64,000 nt of DNA from Streptosporangium roseum DSM 43021 (lineage in GTDB: Bacteria; Actinomycetota; Actinomycetes; Streptosporangiales; Streptosporangiaceae), in assembly GCF_000024865.1 (NCBI RefSeq), contig NC_013595.1:9300001-9364000 (forward strand), given 5' to 3'. The notes beneath the pieces are model-generated. The model did no database searches. It saw nothing but the letters and a program-made list of their open reading frames with translations, and was not told the origin of the DNA. A program made the position numbers and the translations under genes. Positions 6,947-15,771 of this stretch are shown here, one piece after another. Numbering within the stretch: the first letter of the stretch is position 1; every line of letters starts with the position of its first letter.

Positions 6947-9181
6947 ATGAACTTCTGTCTGAGTGACCTCGTGCCGCCGCTGCGCTGGAGCGACGCGGCC
7001 ACGATCCCACTCCTGCGCGACCAGCCCGACCTCCCGGACGCCTGGTGGCGCAGCCTGCCGATGGCCCGGGTGCTCGCCGTGCTGGACCCGGACGAGCTGG
7101 CCGAGATCCTGGCCCGGATCGCCCTGGAGCACTGGCCGGCCGCCGCCGTGGGCGACGTGCTCCCCGCCCTGTACGTCCTGGATCCCGACGAGGCCGACGA
7201 GCCCTGCACGGCCATCGCCCTCGACCGTACCGGCTCCTGGTCCGGCCTCCTCTCCCTCACCGGCCACCAGCTGCGCGACCAGCCGTTCATCCAGCCCTTC
7301 CCCGTGCTGAACGTCCTGTTCTCGGCGGTCTTCCACCGGATGGCCCATCCCGGGGCCGGACCGGGCCCCGGGTTCCCGGAGATGGCGCCCGCCGCGGTCG
7401 ATTCCAGGACCGCGTCGATGGCCGTGGACCGCGAGAGCCCGGCCGGGGCGGGAGCGCGTGAAGCGGCCTTCGGGCTCGCGGCCGCGGCCGCCGCCGTCGC
7501 GGCGCGTCCGGAGACGCCGTCCCAGGCCGCCGTGCCGGGGGCCGTCGTGGGCGGGCCCGAGGCGCCGTTCCGGGCGGTGCCGGAGTGGCCGGACGCCGCT
7601 CCCCGGCCGGACGCCGCTCCCGCCGCTGTCGCCGTACCCCAGCCGGACATCGCTCCCGCCGCCGGGGCGGTCCCTGCCGAGCCCGCCGGGTCCGGCCCGG
7701 AGACCGGCCCCGGGCCGGGCGCGGGAACCGACCCGCGGGACAGCCCGCAGAACGGCCCGGGAGACGGCTCCGAGGACGCTTCCGCCGGCCCGGAGCCCCT
7801 GCCCGGCCCGGACGCCGGGGCGGCACCGGCCGCGGCCGTACCCGCCGCACGGGCCGCGCTGGAGGCCGAGGCGGCGAGCGGCGCGGACGACGAGGAGGCC
7901 CGGTGGCCCGCCGAGAGCGTTCACGCGCTGGTGGACGGCGCCTTCGCCAACCTGGAGGACAAGAGCTGGGCCATCGCGCAGAACAGGCTGTTCAGCGACG
8001 AACCGGCGACCGTGGAGGCGCTGGCCAAGCTCTTCGCGGTGCAGCCCGAGGTGATCCGCGAGCTGGAGGGCGACCTGCGCCTGCGGTTCAGCGCGTGGCT
8101 CGGCTCGGACGAGGCCGCGCCGTACCGGGAGCATCTGGCCGAGGTCAAGCGGGTCCTCGGCAAGGCCGCGCCCAAGACGCGCCTGATCACGGCCGCCGAC
8201 TGGCACTCCCTTGAGCTCCACTCCCTCGACGTGCCCGCCTGGCAGTTCGTGCTGGCCAGCCTCCCCGAATACCACCTGGTCGACGAGTGGCTGGTGGAGG
8301 GTGACATCGTCGAGCTGCGCCACCACACGCGTGACGTGATCAGCGGCGCCAAGCCGCCGCTGACGATGACCAAGGCCCTCGCCCTGGTCACCTCCCTCGG
8401 CATCCACCCCGAGGTCTCGAAGGAGTGGCTGGAGAACGTCCCCCAGCTCCGCATCCTGGGCGCCGGCCAACGACCGCCCCAGCGGCCACCCCAGCGGGCG
8501 AACGGCTCGGCGACCAAGGCCAAGGGAGCCGAGAGGGCCAAGAGCGCCGACCGGGCCGAGAAAGCGGAGAAGGCCGAGAAGGCGGAGCGCGCCGAGAAGG
8601 CCGAGCGGCCGGTGGCCGACGCCCGCGGCAAGGGACCGGACGGGGAGCCCGGCAAGAGCCCGTTCCGGCCGCTCAAGGACGTCTCGCTGACCCGGCGCTG
8701 CTTCCGGCAGCCGGACGGCCGGTGGTGGCTCAGGATCGACGTCACCCCCGAGCACATCCAGGGAGCCGAGTGCCCGCTGCCCAGCGGGTTCGCCGCCTAC
8801 CTCGGCATGTCGCCCGGCGGCAGCCGTACGGTCAACAGCGCGGTGGGCGAGCTCACCCTGAGCTGGCAGGAGCGGCCCGTCGTGGAATCGCTCAGGACGC
8901 TCCTCACGGACGTGGGCGCCAAGCAGGGGAGTTACCTGTTCCTGACGCTGTCCGACGAGGGGGTGCTGCGTGCCAGGCACCTGCCGGCCGCGGGCAAGGG
9001 GGTCGAGGCGACGGCGCAGGCGCTGCGGCTGGTCGGCTACACCGCGCCGGGCGGCACCCCGGAGCAGGCCGGCCGGGTCATCGCCACCCGGGTCGGCATG
9101 ACCGGCCAGGTGAGCCTGCCTGACCTCCTCAGCCGGCTGCGAGAGCGCGGGGACCGCGACCTGCTGTCCCTGCTGGCCTAG
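6947..9181 (+). CDS. Large protein with degenerate sigma-70 region-4-like HTH, paired with SF1 helicase
   Basis: This 744-aa protein is the first gene of a three-gene unit. Its N-terminus (MNFCLSDLVPPLRW) and its C-terminal about 160 residues (from RRCFRQPDGRWWLRIDV) are shared with the protein at 11292-13139. Residues about 320-390 resemble sigma-70 region 4 but are degenerate: the recognition helix reads AVQPEVIRELEGDL instead of VTRERIRQIE. Residues 150-310 are Ala/Pro/Gly-rich and residues 515-565 are a Lys/Glu/Ala-rich coil; both look disordered. The tandem winged-helix region present in the paralogue is absent. The stop lies 3 nt before the helicase ATG, implying translational coupling. 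Sigma region 2 is missing, so it is not a genuine sigma factor. Function is unknown. Confidence 0.8.
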   Translation: MNFCLSDLVPPLRWSDAATIPLLRDQPDLPDAWWRSLPMARVLAVLDPDELAEILARIALEHWPAAAVGDVLPALYVLDPDEADEPCTAIALDRTGSWSGLLSLTGHQLRDQPFIQPFPVLNVLFSAVFHRMAHPGAGPGPGFPEMAPAAVDSRTASMAVDRESPAGAGAREAAFGLAAAAAAVAARPETPSQAAVPGAVVGGPEAPFRAVPEWPDAAPRPDAAPAAVAVPQPDIAPAAGAVPAEPAGSGPETGPGPGAGTDPRDSPQNGPGDGSEDASAGPEPLPGPDAGAAPAAAVPAARAALEAEAASGADDEEARWPAESVHALVDGAFANLEDKSWAIAQNRLFSDEPATVEALAKLFAVQPEVIRELEGDLRLRFSAWLGSDEAAPYREHLAEVKRVLGKAAPKTRLITAADWHSLELHSLDVPAWQFVLASLPEYHLVDEWLVEGDIVELRHHTRDVISGAKPPLTMTKALALVTSLGIHPEVSKEWLENVPQLRILGAGQRPPQRPPQRANGSATKAKGAERAKSADRAEKAEKAEKAERAEKAERPVADARGKGPDGEPGKSPFRPLKDVSLTRRCFRQPDGRWWLRIDVTPEHIQGAECPLPSGFAAYLGMSPGGSRTVNSAVGELTLSWQERPVVESLRTLLTDVGAKQGSYLFLTLSDEGVLRARHLPAAGKGVEATAQALRLVGYTAPGGTPEQAGRVIATRVGMTGQVSLPDLLSRLRERGDRDLLSLLA

Positions 9182-9184
9182 CCG

Positions 9185-11242
9185 ATGCCCCGACTCGCGA
9201 TCTCCCCGGAGTTCCCCGTGGAACTCGGCGCCCTGGCCCAGCCGGTGCGCCGGGACGCCGTCGTCGCGGTGCGCAGGTTCATGCAGAACGTGGCGGGCGC
9301 GCCGCACCCCGAACGGGTCAGGGGCGCCAGGGACCCCCGGATCGTCACCCTCCGGCTGGGCGACGGCCATCGCGGTGTCGTGGTCAAGCAGCGGGACGTC
9401 TACTGGCTGCTGACCGTGCTGCCGGACGCCGAGGCGTGGGCCTACGCGCGGCGGTACCGGTTCGGCGTCAACACCGCGCTGGGCGTGATCGAGATGTGGG
9501 ACGCCGAGGCGCTCGACCGGGTGGAGCCCGCCGTGCGCAGGGCGGCCGAGTCCTCCCCGACACGGCTGTTCGCCGACACCTGTGACACCGACCTGGCCGA
9601 GCTGGGGGTCGACAGGCGGTTCCTGCCGCTCGCCCGGCAGATCACCGACGAGCTGATCCTGGAGGCGCTGGAGCCGCTGCTGCCTCCGACGCAGTACGCG
9701 CCGCTGGCCGCGCTGGCCAGGGGCGAGTCGATGACCGGGGCCTGGCGGGAGCTGGAGGCCTGCCGCGCGGTCGCCGCCACCGGGGACCCGGTCGACCCCG
9801 AGGACTTCGCCGCCGCGCTCCTGCGCAGCCCGGACCGGGCCGTCTTCGTCGGCAGCCCGCGCGAGCTGAACCACGTGCTCGACGCGCCCGGCTGGTGCGT
9901 GTTCCTGCACCCGCCGCAGCACCGGCTGGCCCGCTGGGAGTCCTACGAGCAGCCGATGCTGGTCACCGGCGGCGTGGGCACCGGCAAGACCCTCGTCGCC
10001 CTCCAGCGCGCGGCCTTCCTGGCCGGGCGCGCCACCGGCCAGATCCTGCTCGTCACCTTCTCCCAGGGGCTGAGCGCCGACCTCGCCGCCCGGCTCGACC
10101 TGCTGATCGAGGACGAGGCGGCACGCAAGCGGGTCGAGGTCGGCAACGTCGACCGGCTGGCCCACCGCATCGTCTCCGAGTCCGAGGGGCGCTCGCCCGC
10201 GCTGGTCGGCGCCACCGAGATGACCGCGCTCTGGCAGGAGACGGAGAGCGACCACAGCCCGGCGTTCCTGCTGCGCGAGTGGGAGCAGGTGGTGCTGGCG
10301 CAGAACCTCCGGACCCTGGAGGAGTATCTGAGCGCCCCGCGTCCGGGCCGCAGCGTCGAGCTCACGGCCCCGGAGCGGACCGCCGTCTGGCGGGCCGTCG
10401 AGCACGTCACCGGGGAGCTGCGGGAGCGCGGCAAGCGCACCCTGCTCCAGCTGGCGGCCGAGGCGTCGCTGCTCCTGAGCCAGACGACGGGCGACCTGCT
10501 GGAGGAGACGGCGCCCAGGCGGGAGCCGTACCGGCACATCGTGGTGGACGAGGCGCAGGACCTGCACCCCGCGCAGTGGCGGCTGCTGCGCGCGGCGGTG
10601 CCGCACGCCCGCGACGACCTGTTCATCGTGGGAGATCCGCACCAGCGCATCTTCGACACGCGGGTCACCCTGGGCTCCGTGGGAATCGACGCGATCCAGC
10701 GGCGGCTTCAGGTGTCATACCGGCTTCCCCAGGAGATCCTCTCCTGGGGGGTGCGGCTGCGCGGGGGCGGCCCCGCAGACGGTCTGGTGGAGGGGGTCCA
10801 GGAGCTGTACGGCTTACATGCCACCCGGCACGGGCACCGTCCGATGGTCCGAGCCTACGATTCACCGGAGGAAGAGCTGACCGGTCTGGTCGCACAAGTG
10901 GGACAGTGGGTGGAGGACGGCGTGCCGCCGCGCGAGATCGGGGTGGCCGCCAGGACCGCCGGCCTCGTGCGCGATGCCCGGTCCGCCCTGCACGAGTTGG
11001 GGGTGAGAGTGACGACGTTGCACGGCATGAAGGGACTGGAGTTCCGGCGGGTCGCCGTGATCGGCGTGGCCGACGGGATCGTGCCGTCCCCGGAATCGCT
11101 GACCCCCGCCGGTGAGGACCCCTCGGCCCGGGCACACGACCTCCAGCGTGAGCGCGGCCTGCTCTACGTCGCCTGCACCCGGGCACGGGAGCTGCTCTAT
11201 GTCTCCTACTCCGGGCGAGCCAGTCCCTTCCTTCCCACCTGA
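9185..11242 (+). CDS. UvrD/Rep-type SF1 helicase with RelE-like N-terminal domain
   Basis: In this 685-aa protein, residues about 3-100 (beta/alpha pattern, VRRDAVVAVRRFM, then DPRIVTLRLGDGHRGVVV and YWLLTVLP) look like a RelE/ParE-fold domain. Residues 100-255 are a helical spacer containing LGVDRRFLPLARQITDE. The helicase core has Walker A GGVGTGKT (Lys268), motif Ia-like ILLVTFSQ, motif II VVDEAQD (Asp455-Glu456), GDPHQRIF, SYRLP, motif V VTTLHGMKGLEFRRV and motif VI LYVACTRAREL. It should therefore be an ATP-dependent 3'-5' translocase on single-stranded DNA. No RecB-type nuclease domain is seen. It is sandwiched between two paralogous HTH proteins, suggesting a joint role in DNA repair or phage/plasmid defence (inference). 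Confidence 0.88.
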   Translation: MPRLAISPEFPVELGALAQPVRRDAVVAVRRFMQNVAGAPHPERVRGARDPRIVTLRLGDGHRGVVVKQRDVYWLLTVLPDAEAWAYARRYRFGVNTALGVIEMWDAEALDRVEPAVRRAAESSPTRLFADTCDTDLAELGVDRRFLPLARQITDELILEALEPLLPPTQYAPLAALARGESMTGAWRELEACRAVAATGDPVDPEDFAAALLRSPDRAVFVGSPRELNHVLDAPGWCVFLHPPQHRLARWESYEQPMLVTGGVGTGKTLVALQRAAFLAGRATGQILLVTFSQGLSADLAARLDLLIEDEAARKRVEVGNVDRLAHRIVSESEGRSPALVGATEMTALWQETESDHSPAFLLREWEQVVLAQNLRTLEEYLSAPRPGRSVELTAPERTAVWRAVEHVTGELRERGKRTLLQLAAEASLLLSQTTGDLLEETAPRREPYRHIVVDEAQDLHPAQWRLLRAAVPHARDDLFIVGDPHQRIFDTRVTLGSVGIDAIQRRLQVSYRLPQEILSWGVRLRGGGPADGLVEGVQELYGLHATRHGHRPMVRAYDSPEEELTGLVAQVGQWVEDGVPPREIGVAARTAGLVRDARSALHELGVRVTTLHGMKGLEFRRVAVIGVADGIVPSPESLTPAGEDPSARAHDLQRERGLLYVACTRARELLYVSYSGRASPFLPT

Positions 11243-11263
11243 TCACATACTCTGAACTGCGGA

Positions 11264-11269
11264 TATATT
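11264..11269 (+). promoter_or_regulatory. Possible -10 element (TATATT) before the second HTH-protein gene
   Basis: TATATT stands out in otherwise GC-rich DNA, 22 nt before the ATG at 11292, in the 49-nt gap after the helicase stop. No clear -35 is visible, so an internal promoter here is only tentative. Confidence 0.3.
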
Positions 11270-11291
11270 CCCCTTTGCCGGTTGGACCTCA

Positions 11292-13139
11292 ATGAACCTC
11301 AGCCTGAGCGACATCGCGCCACCCCTGCGCTGGACCTCTCCCGGCCAGGTAGCGCCGATCGCAACCGACCCCCGTCTCCCAGAGGCATGGTGGCAGGCAC
11401 TTACGCTGGACCGGGCCTGCTCCACCATCGGGACCTCAGAGGTCGCCGGACGTCTCGCCGATCTCGCCCTGGCGTGCTGGGGACATCTGATGCTCGGCGA
11501 CATCCTGCCCCTGCTCAGGTTCGCCGACCCGGCGGAGAGCGTCCGCACGCCCGAGGGGCTCGGCCGGGAAGTGGTGCACAAGCTGTTCACCGGCGTGCTG
11601 GAGCGGCTGCTCGAACCCGTCACCGAGGAGAGTGTCGCCCAGGTCCGTCCCTCCCGGCCGGACCGGCCGCTGCCCGAGCTGATCGACGAGGTCTTCGCCG
11701 CCCTGGACGACCGCCAGCGCGCCATCGCCAGGGACCGCCTCTACGCCTCGCAGCGGGCCACGCTCGACGACCTGGCCCAGCGGTTCTCGGTGACCAGGGA
11801 ACGCATCCGGCAGATCGAGCGCGACCTGCGCGACCACGTCGACGCCTGGCTGGCGAGTGAGGACGCCGCGCCGCTGGTCGCCCACGTGTCCTGGCTGCGG
11901 GGCCGGCTCGGCTCCGCCGTGCCGGCCGACGACCTGGCCGCGGCGGTGCCGTGGCACCGCACCGACATGGCCACGCTGGGCATCCCGGCCTGGCGGTTCG
12001 TGCGGACCCTGCTGAGCGGCTACGACCAGGTGGACGGCTGGCTGGTGGCGGGCGGCGCCGACGAGCTGCGGGAGAAGACCCGCCAGCTCTTCACCGACGG
12101 GCCGCGCCCCCTCGACGAGGCCGTCACGCTGGTCAGCCAGCTCGGGATCCGCGAGGACGTGGCCGAGCGGTGGCTCATCGCGGTGCCCCAGCTCCGGGTC
12201 CTCGAAGGCCACGTGGTGCCCTGGCCGCGCAGCGTCAACGACAAGGCCGAGGCCGTGCTCGCGGTGGCGGGGACCGCGCTGACCCCCGAGGAGATCCAGG
12301 AGCGCATCGGCGAGGACTACAGCCTCGTCGGCATCCGCAACCAGCTCACCGCCGACGACCGGTTCCTGCGGCTGGACCGCAACAAGTACGGGCTGTCGCG
12401 CTGGGGCGGCGAGCAGTATCTGGGCATCAGGGAGATGATCGTCCGGGAGATCGAACGGTCCAACGGCGAGGCGTCGGTCAACACGGTCGTGACGAACCTC
12501 ACCGCGCGCTACGACGTGAGCGAGAGCTCGGTCCGCGCCTACGCGGGCGGGCCCGGCTTCGAGCGCACCCAGCGCGGGTGGATCCGGGTCGCCGGGTCCG
12601 AGCAGGCCGACTACCAGCCCCGCCGCGACGTCTCGGCGACCCGCCGCTGCTTCCGCAGCCGCGACGGGCGCTGGTGGCACCGGGTGGACGTCAACGCCGA
12701 GCACCTGCGCGGCTCGGGCTCCCCCCTGCCCACCGGCTTCGCCGCGCACCTGGGCATGGCCCCCGGGGGCCAGCTCACCGCCTCCACCCCGTCGGGCGAC
12801 GTGGTGATCAGCTGGCACAACCAGCCGACCATGGGGTCCATCCGGCCGATCCTGGTCGCCTCCAACGCCTCCGAGGGCGACCACGTCTTCCTGACGGTCT
12901 CCGACGGCGGCGAGCTGCTGACCCGCTACCTCCCCGCCGCCTCCCCCGGCCTCCCGGCCCTGAACCGGGCCCTCTACCTGATCGGCTACACCGCCCCGGT
13001 CGCCTCCGAGGCCGAGGGCATCCGCCTGATCGGCGCCCGGATCGGCCTCGCCGACGGCTGCACCCGCGAGGAGGTCATCGCCCGCCTGCGCGATCGCGGC
13101 GACCGCGAGATCCTCGCCTTCCTGGAGGGCTCCGGCTGA
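11292..13139 (+). CDS. Sigma-70 region-4-like HTH protein with tandem winged helices, paralogue of the gene at 6947
   Basis: The 615-aa protein starts MNLSLSDIAPPLRW, matching the N-terminus of its paralogue. Residues about 125-195 are a well-preserved sigma-70 region-4-like HTH (TLDDLAQRFSVTRERIRQIE). Residues about 315-430 contain two winged-helix-like segments (ALTPEEIQERIGEDYSLVGIR and ASVNTVVTNLTARYDVSESSVR). The C-terminal about 160 residues (RRCFRSRDGRWWHRVDVNAEHL onward) form the shared domain of unknown function. There is no region 2, so it probably binds DNA or RNA polymerase without being a true sigma factor. It lies 49 nt behind the helicase and 18 nt ahead of cysS. Confidence 0.82.
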   Translation: MNLSLSDIAPPLRWTSPGQVAPIATDPRLPEAWWQALTLDRACSTIGTSEVAGRLADLALACWGHLMLGDILPLLRFADPAESVRTPEGLGREVVHKLFTGVLERLLEPVTEESVAQVRPSRPDRPLPELIDEVFAALDDRQRAIARDRLYASQRATLDDLAQRFSVTRERIRQIERDLRDHVDAWLASEDAAPLVAHVSWLRGRLGSAVPADDLAAAVPWHRTDMATLGIPAWRFVRTLLSGYDQVDGWLVAGGADELREKTRQLFTDGPRPLDEAVTLVSQLGIREDVAERWLIAVPQLRVLEGHVVPWPRSVNDKAEAVLAVAGTALTPEEIQERIGEDYSLVGIRNQLTADDRFLRLDRNKYGLSRWGGEQYLGIREMIVREIERSNGEASVNTVVTNLTARYDVSESSVRAYAGGPGFERTQRGWIRVAGSEQADYQPRRDVSATRRCFRSRDGRWWHRVDVNAEHLRGSGSPLPTGFAAHLGMAPGGQLTASTPSGDVVISWHNQPTMGSIRPILVASNASEGDHVFLTVSDGGELLTRYLPAASPGLPALNRALYLIGYTAPVASEAEGIRLIGARIGLADGCTREEVIARLRDRGDREILAFLEGSG

Positions 13140-13157
13140 GGAGAATAGGGTCGAGGC

Positions 13158-14537
13158 ATGCTACGGCTGTATGACACACGGAACCGCCAGGTCGGACCGG
13201 TCCTCCCCGAAGGGGCCCGGTCCATGCGGATGTACACCTGCGGGCCCACCGTCTACCGCTACGCCCATGTCGGCAATTTCCGGTCGTACGTGCTGGCGGA
13301 CCTGATCAGACGGGTCAGCGAGCGGCAGCGGATCCGGGTGGTCGCCTGCCGGAACATCACCGACGTCGGGCATCTGGTGGACGACGCCGAGATCGACCCC
13401 GCCGGTGAGGACAAGATCCTGCTCCAGGCGCGGGCCGAGGGACGGACCGGGCTGGAGATCGCGCGGTTCTACGAGGCGGCCTTCCTGTCCGACACCGCCA
13501 CGCTGAACATCCGGCCGCCCGAGCACTCCCCCAGGGCCACCGAGACGATCGACCTGATGATCGAGATGATCGCCAAGCTGATCGAGAAGGGGCACGCCTA
13601 CCCCACCCCCGACGGGTCGGTCTTCTTCGACGCGGCCTCCTTCCCGACCTACGGCGAGATCTCCGGCAACCGGCTCGACCGGCTGAAGCCCGGCCACCGG
13701 CTCGAAGGCGTCGATCCCCGCAAGCGGTTCCACGCCGACTGGGCCCTGTGGAAGCCCTCGGACCGCGAGATGACCTGGGAGGCCCCCTGGGGCCGCGGCT
13801 TCCCCGGCTGGCACATCGAGTGCTCGGCCATGTCCCTGCGGTTCCTCGGCGAGCACATCGACGTGCACACCGGCGGGATCGACCTGCGCTTCCCGCACCA
13901 CGAGGACGAGCGCGCCCAGTCCGACGCCACCGCCGGTCACGAGGTGGTCAGGCACTGGGTCCACGGGGAGCACCTGCTGTTCGACGGGCGCAAGATGGCC
14001 AAGTCCACCGGCAACGTGGTGCTGCTCCAGGACGTGGTGGACGCGGGCCTGGATCCGCTGGCCGTACGGCTGGCGCTGCTGGAGCACCGTTACCGCCAGC
14101 AGATGAACCTCACCTGGGACACGCTCCGGGCCGCCGACAGGACCCTGCGGCGCTGGCGCTCCCACGTCGCCGAGTGGTCGGAGACGCCGAGCCGCCCGAT
14201 GCCCGCCGAGCGGGTCTCGCGGATCGAGGCCGCCTTCGACGACGACCTCGACACCCCGCTGGCCCTGCGGCTCATGCGGGAGCTGGAACGCGACGACTCG
14301 ATCGCGCCCGGCTCCCGGTTCGAGGCGTTCCTGCACCTGGACCAGATCCTCGGGCTGGACCTGTCGATCGACATCGGCAGGTCCAGGAGCCTGCCGCCGG
14401 GCGCCGCCGACCTGCTGGAGCGGCGCCTGCGGGCACGCGCCGCCAGGGACTGGGCCGTCTCCGACCGGCTCCGCGACGAGCTGGCCACCATGGGTGTGCA
14501 GGTCACCGACACCCCCGAGGGCCAGACCTGGTCGTAG
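13158..14537 (+). CDS. cysS: Cysteinyl-tRNA synthetase (paralogue-like)
   Basis: This 459-aa class Ia synthetase charges tRNA-Cys. Present are CGPTVY with the first zinc Cys, the HIGH equivalent HVGN, GWHIECSAMS with the second zinc Cys, FPHHEDERAQSDA (zinc His and Glu), and the signature loop KMAKSTGN in place of KMSKS. MshC, the mycothiol ligase paralogue, is shorter and lacks the C-terminal anticodon region, whereas this protein has it (residues 330-459). Actinobacteria usually have a main cysS next to ispF. This copy in a different context, 18 nt behind an HTH-protein gene, is therefore probably a second, divergent cysteinyl-tRNA synthetase (inference). AGGAG overlaps the upstream stop region. 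Confidence 0.85.
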   Translation: MLRLYDTRNRQVGPVLPEGARSMRMYTCGPTVYRYAHVGNFRSYVLADLIRRVSERQRIRVVACRNITDVGHLVDDAEIDPAGEDKILLQARAEGRTGLEIARFYEAAFLSDTATLNIRPPEHSPRATETIDLMIEMIAKLIEKGHAYPTPDGSVFFDAASFPTYGEISGNRLDRLKPGHRLEGVDPRKRFHADWALWKPSDREMTWEAPWGRGFPGWHIECSAMSLRFLGEHIDVHTGGIDLRFPHHEDERAQSDATAGHEVVRHWVHGEHLLFDGRKMAKSTGNVVLLQDVVDAGLDPLAVRLALLEHRYRQQMNLTWDTLRAADRTLRRWRSHVAEWSETPSRPMPAERVSRIEAAFDDDLDTPLALRLMRELERDDSIAPGSRFEAFLHLDQILGLDLSIDIGRSRSLPPGAADLLERRLRARAARDWAVSDRLRDELATMGVQVTDTPEGQTWS

Positions 14538-14664
14538 TCCCGGCCCCGGCGGCCGCGTCCCTTCCGGCGCCGGCCTCGCCGATCCAGTATGGAATGGTCA
14601 TGCTCCGGCAGGGCGCAAGGGCGGATCGCGATTAATGTCGGTGGCGGCCGATAGCGTCCCGATC

Positions 14665-15141
14665 ATGAGTGAGACTGGCGTTGTCGTACGGCCTGCCACG
14701 GTTGCGGATCTGGAGGGGGTAGTGGCCTGCAGTTCCGCGCTGTTCGCCGAGGACGCCGGAGCCCGTGACCTCACCCTCAACCTGAACTGGCCCGTGGAGC
14801 ACGGCCCGGCCTGGTTCGCCGACGCGCTGGCCGACCCCGACCACCTGGTGACGGTCGCCGAGGCGGGCGGCCGGATCATCGGCCACCTGACCGGGCGGCT
14901 GTCCGGGCCCACCGTGATGCGGCCGGTCACGGTGGCGACCCTGGGCAGCGTCTACGTGCGGCCCGCCCACCGCGGCCAGAAGATCGGGGCCGATCTGGTG
15001 GAGGAGTTCAGGGCGTGGGCCCGCCGCCGCGGGGCGCGGTACGCCGGGGTGACGTCGTACGCGAGCAACGAGGCGGCCGTGCGTTTCTACGAGCGCAACG
15101 GCTTCGCCACGCGGTCGGTGGTGCTGGAGACCGCGCTGTAG
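14665..15141 (+). CDS. GNAT-family N-acetyltransferase
   Basis: The protein is 158 aa from ATG 14665; an in-frame ATG at 14635 would add ten residues, and neither has a clear ribosome site. The GNAT fold is visible: VVVRPATVADLEGVVAC (beta1-alpha1), LGSVYVRPAHRGQKIGADLVEEF (the acetyl-CoA pyrophosphate-binding R/Q-x-x-G-x-G/A loop), and ASNEAAVRFYERNGF near the end. It is a single-domain acetyltransferase for a small molecule or protein N-terminus; the acceptor is unknown. It is convergent with the RraA-like gene. Confidence 0.85.
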   Translation: MSETGVVVRPATVADLEGVVACSSALFAEDAGARDLTLNLNWPVEHGPAWFADALADPDHLVTVAEAGGRIIGHLTGRLSGPTVMRPVTVATLGSVYVRPAHRGQKIGADLVEEFRAWARRRGARYAGVTSYASNEAAVRFYERNGFATRSVVLETAL

Positions 15142-15205
15142 CGGTCCCGGCCCGTGTACGGCGGGACACCACGCCGGTGAACCCGTCCGGCCCCGGCGCG
15201 CGGGC

Positions 15206-15685
15206 TCAGAGCAGGGCGCGCGGGCTGACGACGAGGCCGTCCTCGTCGCTGTAGAGCCATGCGCCGGGGACGAAGGTGACCTCGCCGAAGGTGACGGGGA
15301 CGTCGAGGTCTCCGGCGCCCTTTTTGGCACTCTTGCGGGGGTTGGAGCCGAGGGCCTTGATGCCCAGCTCCAGACCGCCCAGGGCGACCGTGTCGCGGAC
15401 GGCCCCGTTGACGACGACGCCGGACCAGCCCGACGAGACGGCGGAGGCGGCGATCAGGTCGCCCATCAGGGCGGTGCGCAGGGAACCCGCGCCGTCCACG
15501 ACCAGCACGCGCCCCTCGCCCGGCGTGGTCAGGACCTGCTTGACCAGGGCGTTGTCCTCCAGGCAGCGGATGGTCGCGATCGGCCCGGCGAAGCGGGGAC
15601 GCAGGCCGTACGAGCGGAACTGGGTCAGGCAGCTGTCGAGGACGTCGCCGTGGGCGTCGATGAGATCGGCGGTCGTGAACTCCAT
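15206..15685 (-). CDS. RraA-like protein / 4-hydroxy-4-methyl-2-oxoglutarate aldolase family
   Basis: The ATG at 15685 (MEFTTADLIDAHGD) gives 159 aa, the usual size of RraA proteins; the frame can be read further upstream, but that part is not family-like. Recognisable blocks are KQVLTTPGEGRVLVVDGAGSLRTALMGD, WSGVVVNGAVRD and a GLELGIKALGSNPRKSAKKG stretch. The family includes RNase E inhibitors and class II HMG/CHA aldolases. The metal and pyruvate-binding GD and RD positions are kept, so either activity is possible. It is divergent from the acylase gene. Confidence 0.85.
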   Translation of the reverse strand: MEFTTADLIDAHGDVLDSCLTQFRSYGLRPRFAGPIATIRCLEDNALVKQVLTTPGEGRVLVVDGAGSLRTALMGDLIAASAVSSGWSGVVVNGAVRDTVALGGLELGIKALGSNPRKSAKKGAGDLDVPVTFGEVTFVPGAWLYSDEDGLVVSPRALL

Positions 15686-15771
15686 GCGTCGCATTCTGGC
15701 TAACGCGGAATCGGCGTTTCGCCTCCGGGGTGCTGCCAAACTTATTCGATCACGTCGTATAGGAGGTCTTT

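Noticed and set aside
6695..10642. 1315-codon open frame on the minus strand opposite the helicase unit
   Set aside because: It lies antisense to genes with clear helicase motifs, is Arg/Gly/Ala/Pro-rich without family features, and is a typical product of high third-position GC.
6947..13139. Flanking HTH proteins as genuine sigma factors
   Set aside because: Only a region-4-like HTH is visible; regions 2 and 3 needed for promoter melting are absent.
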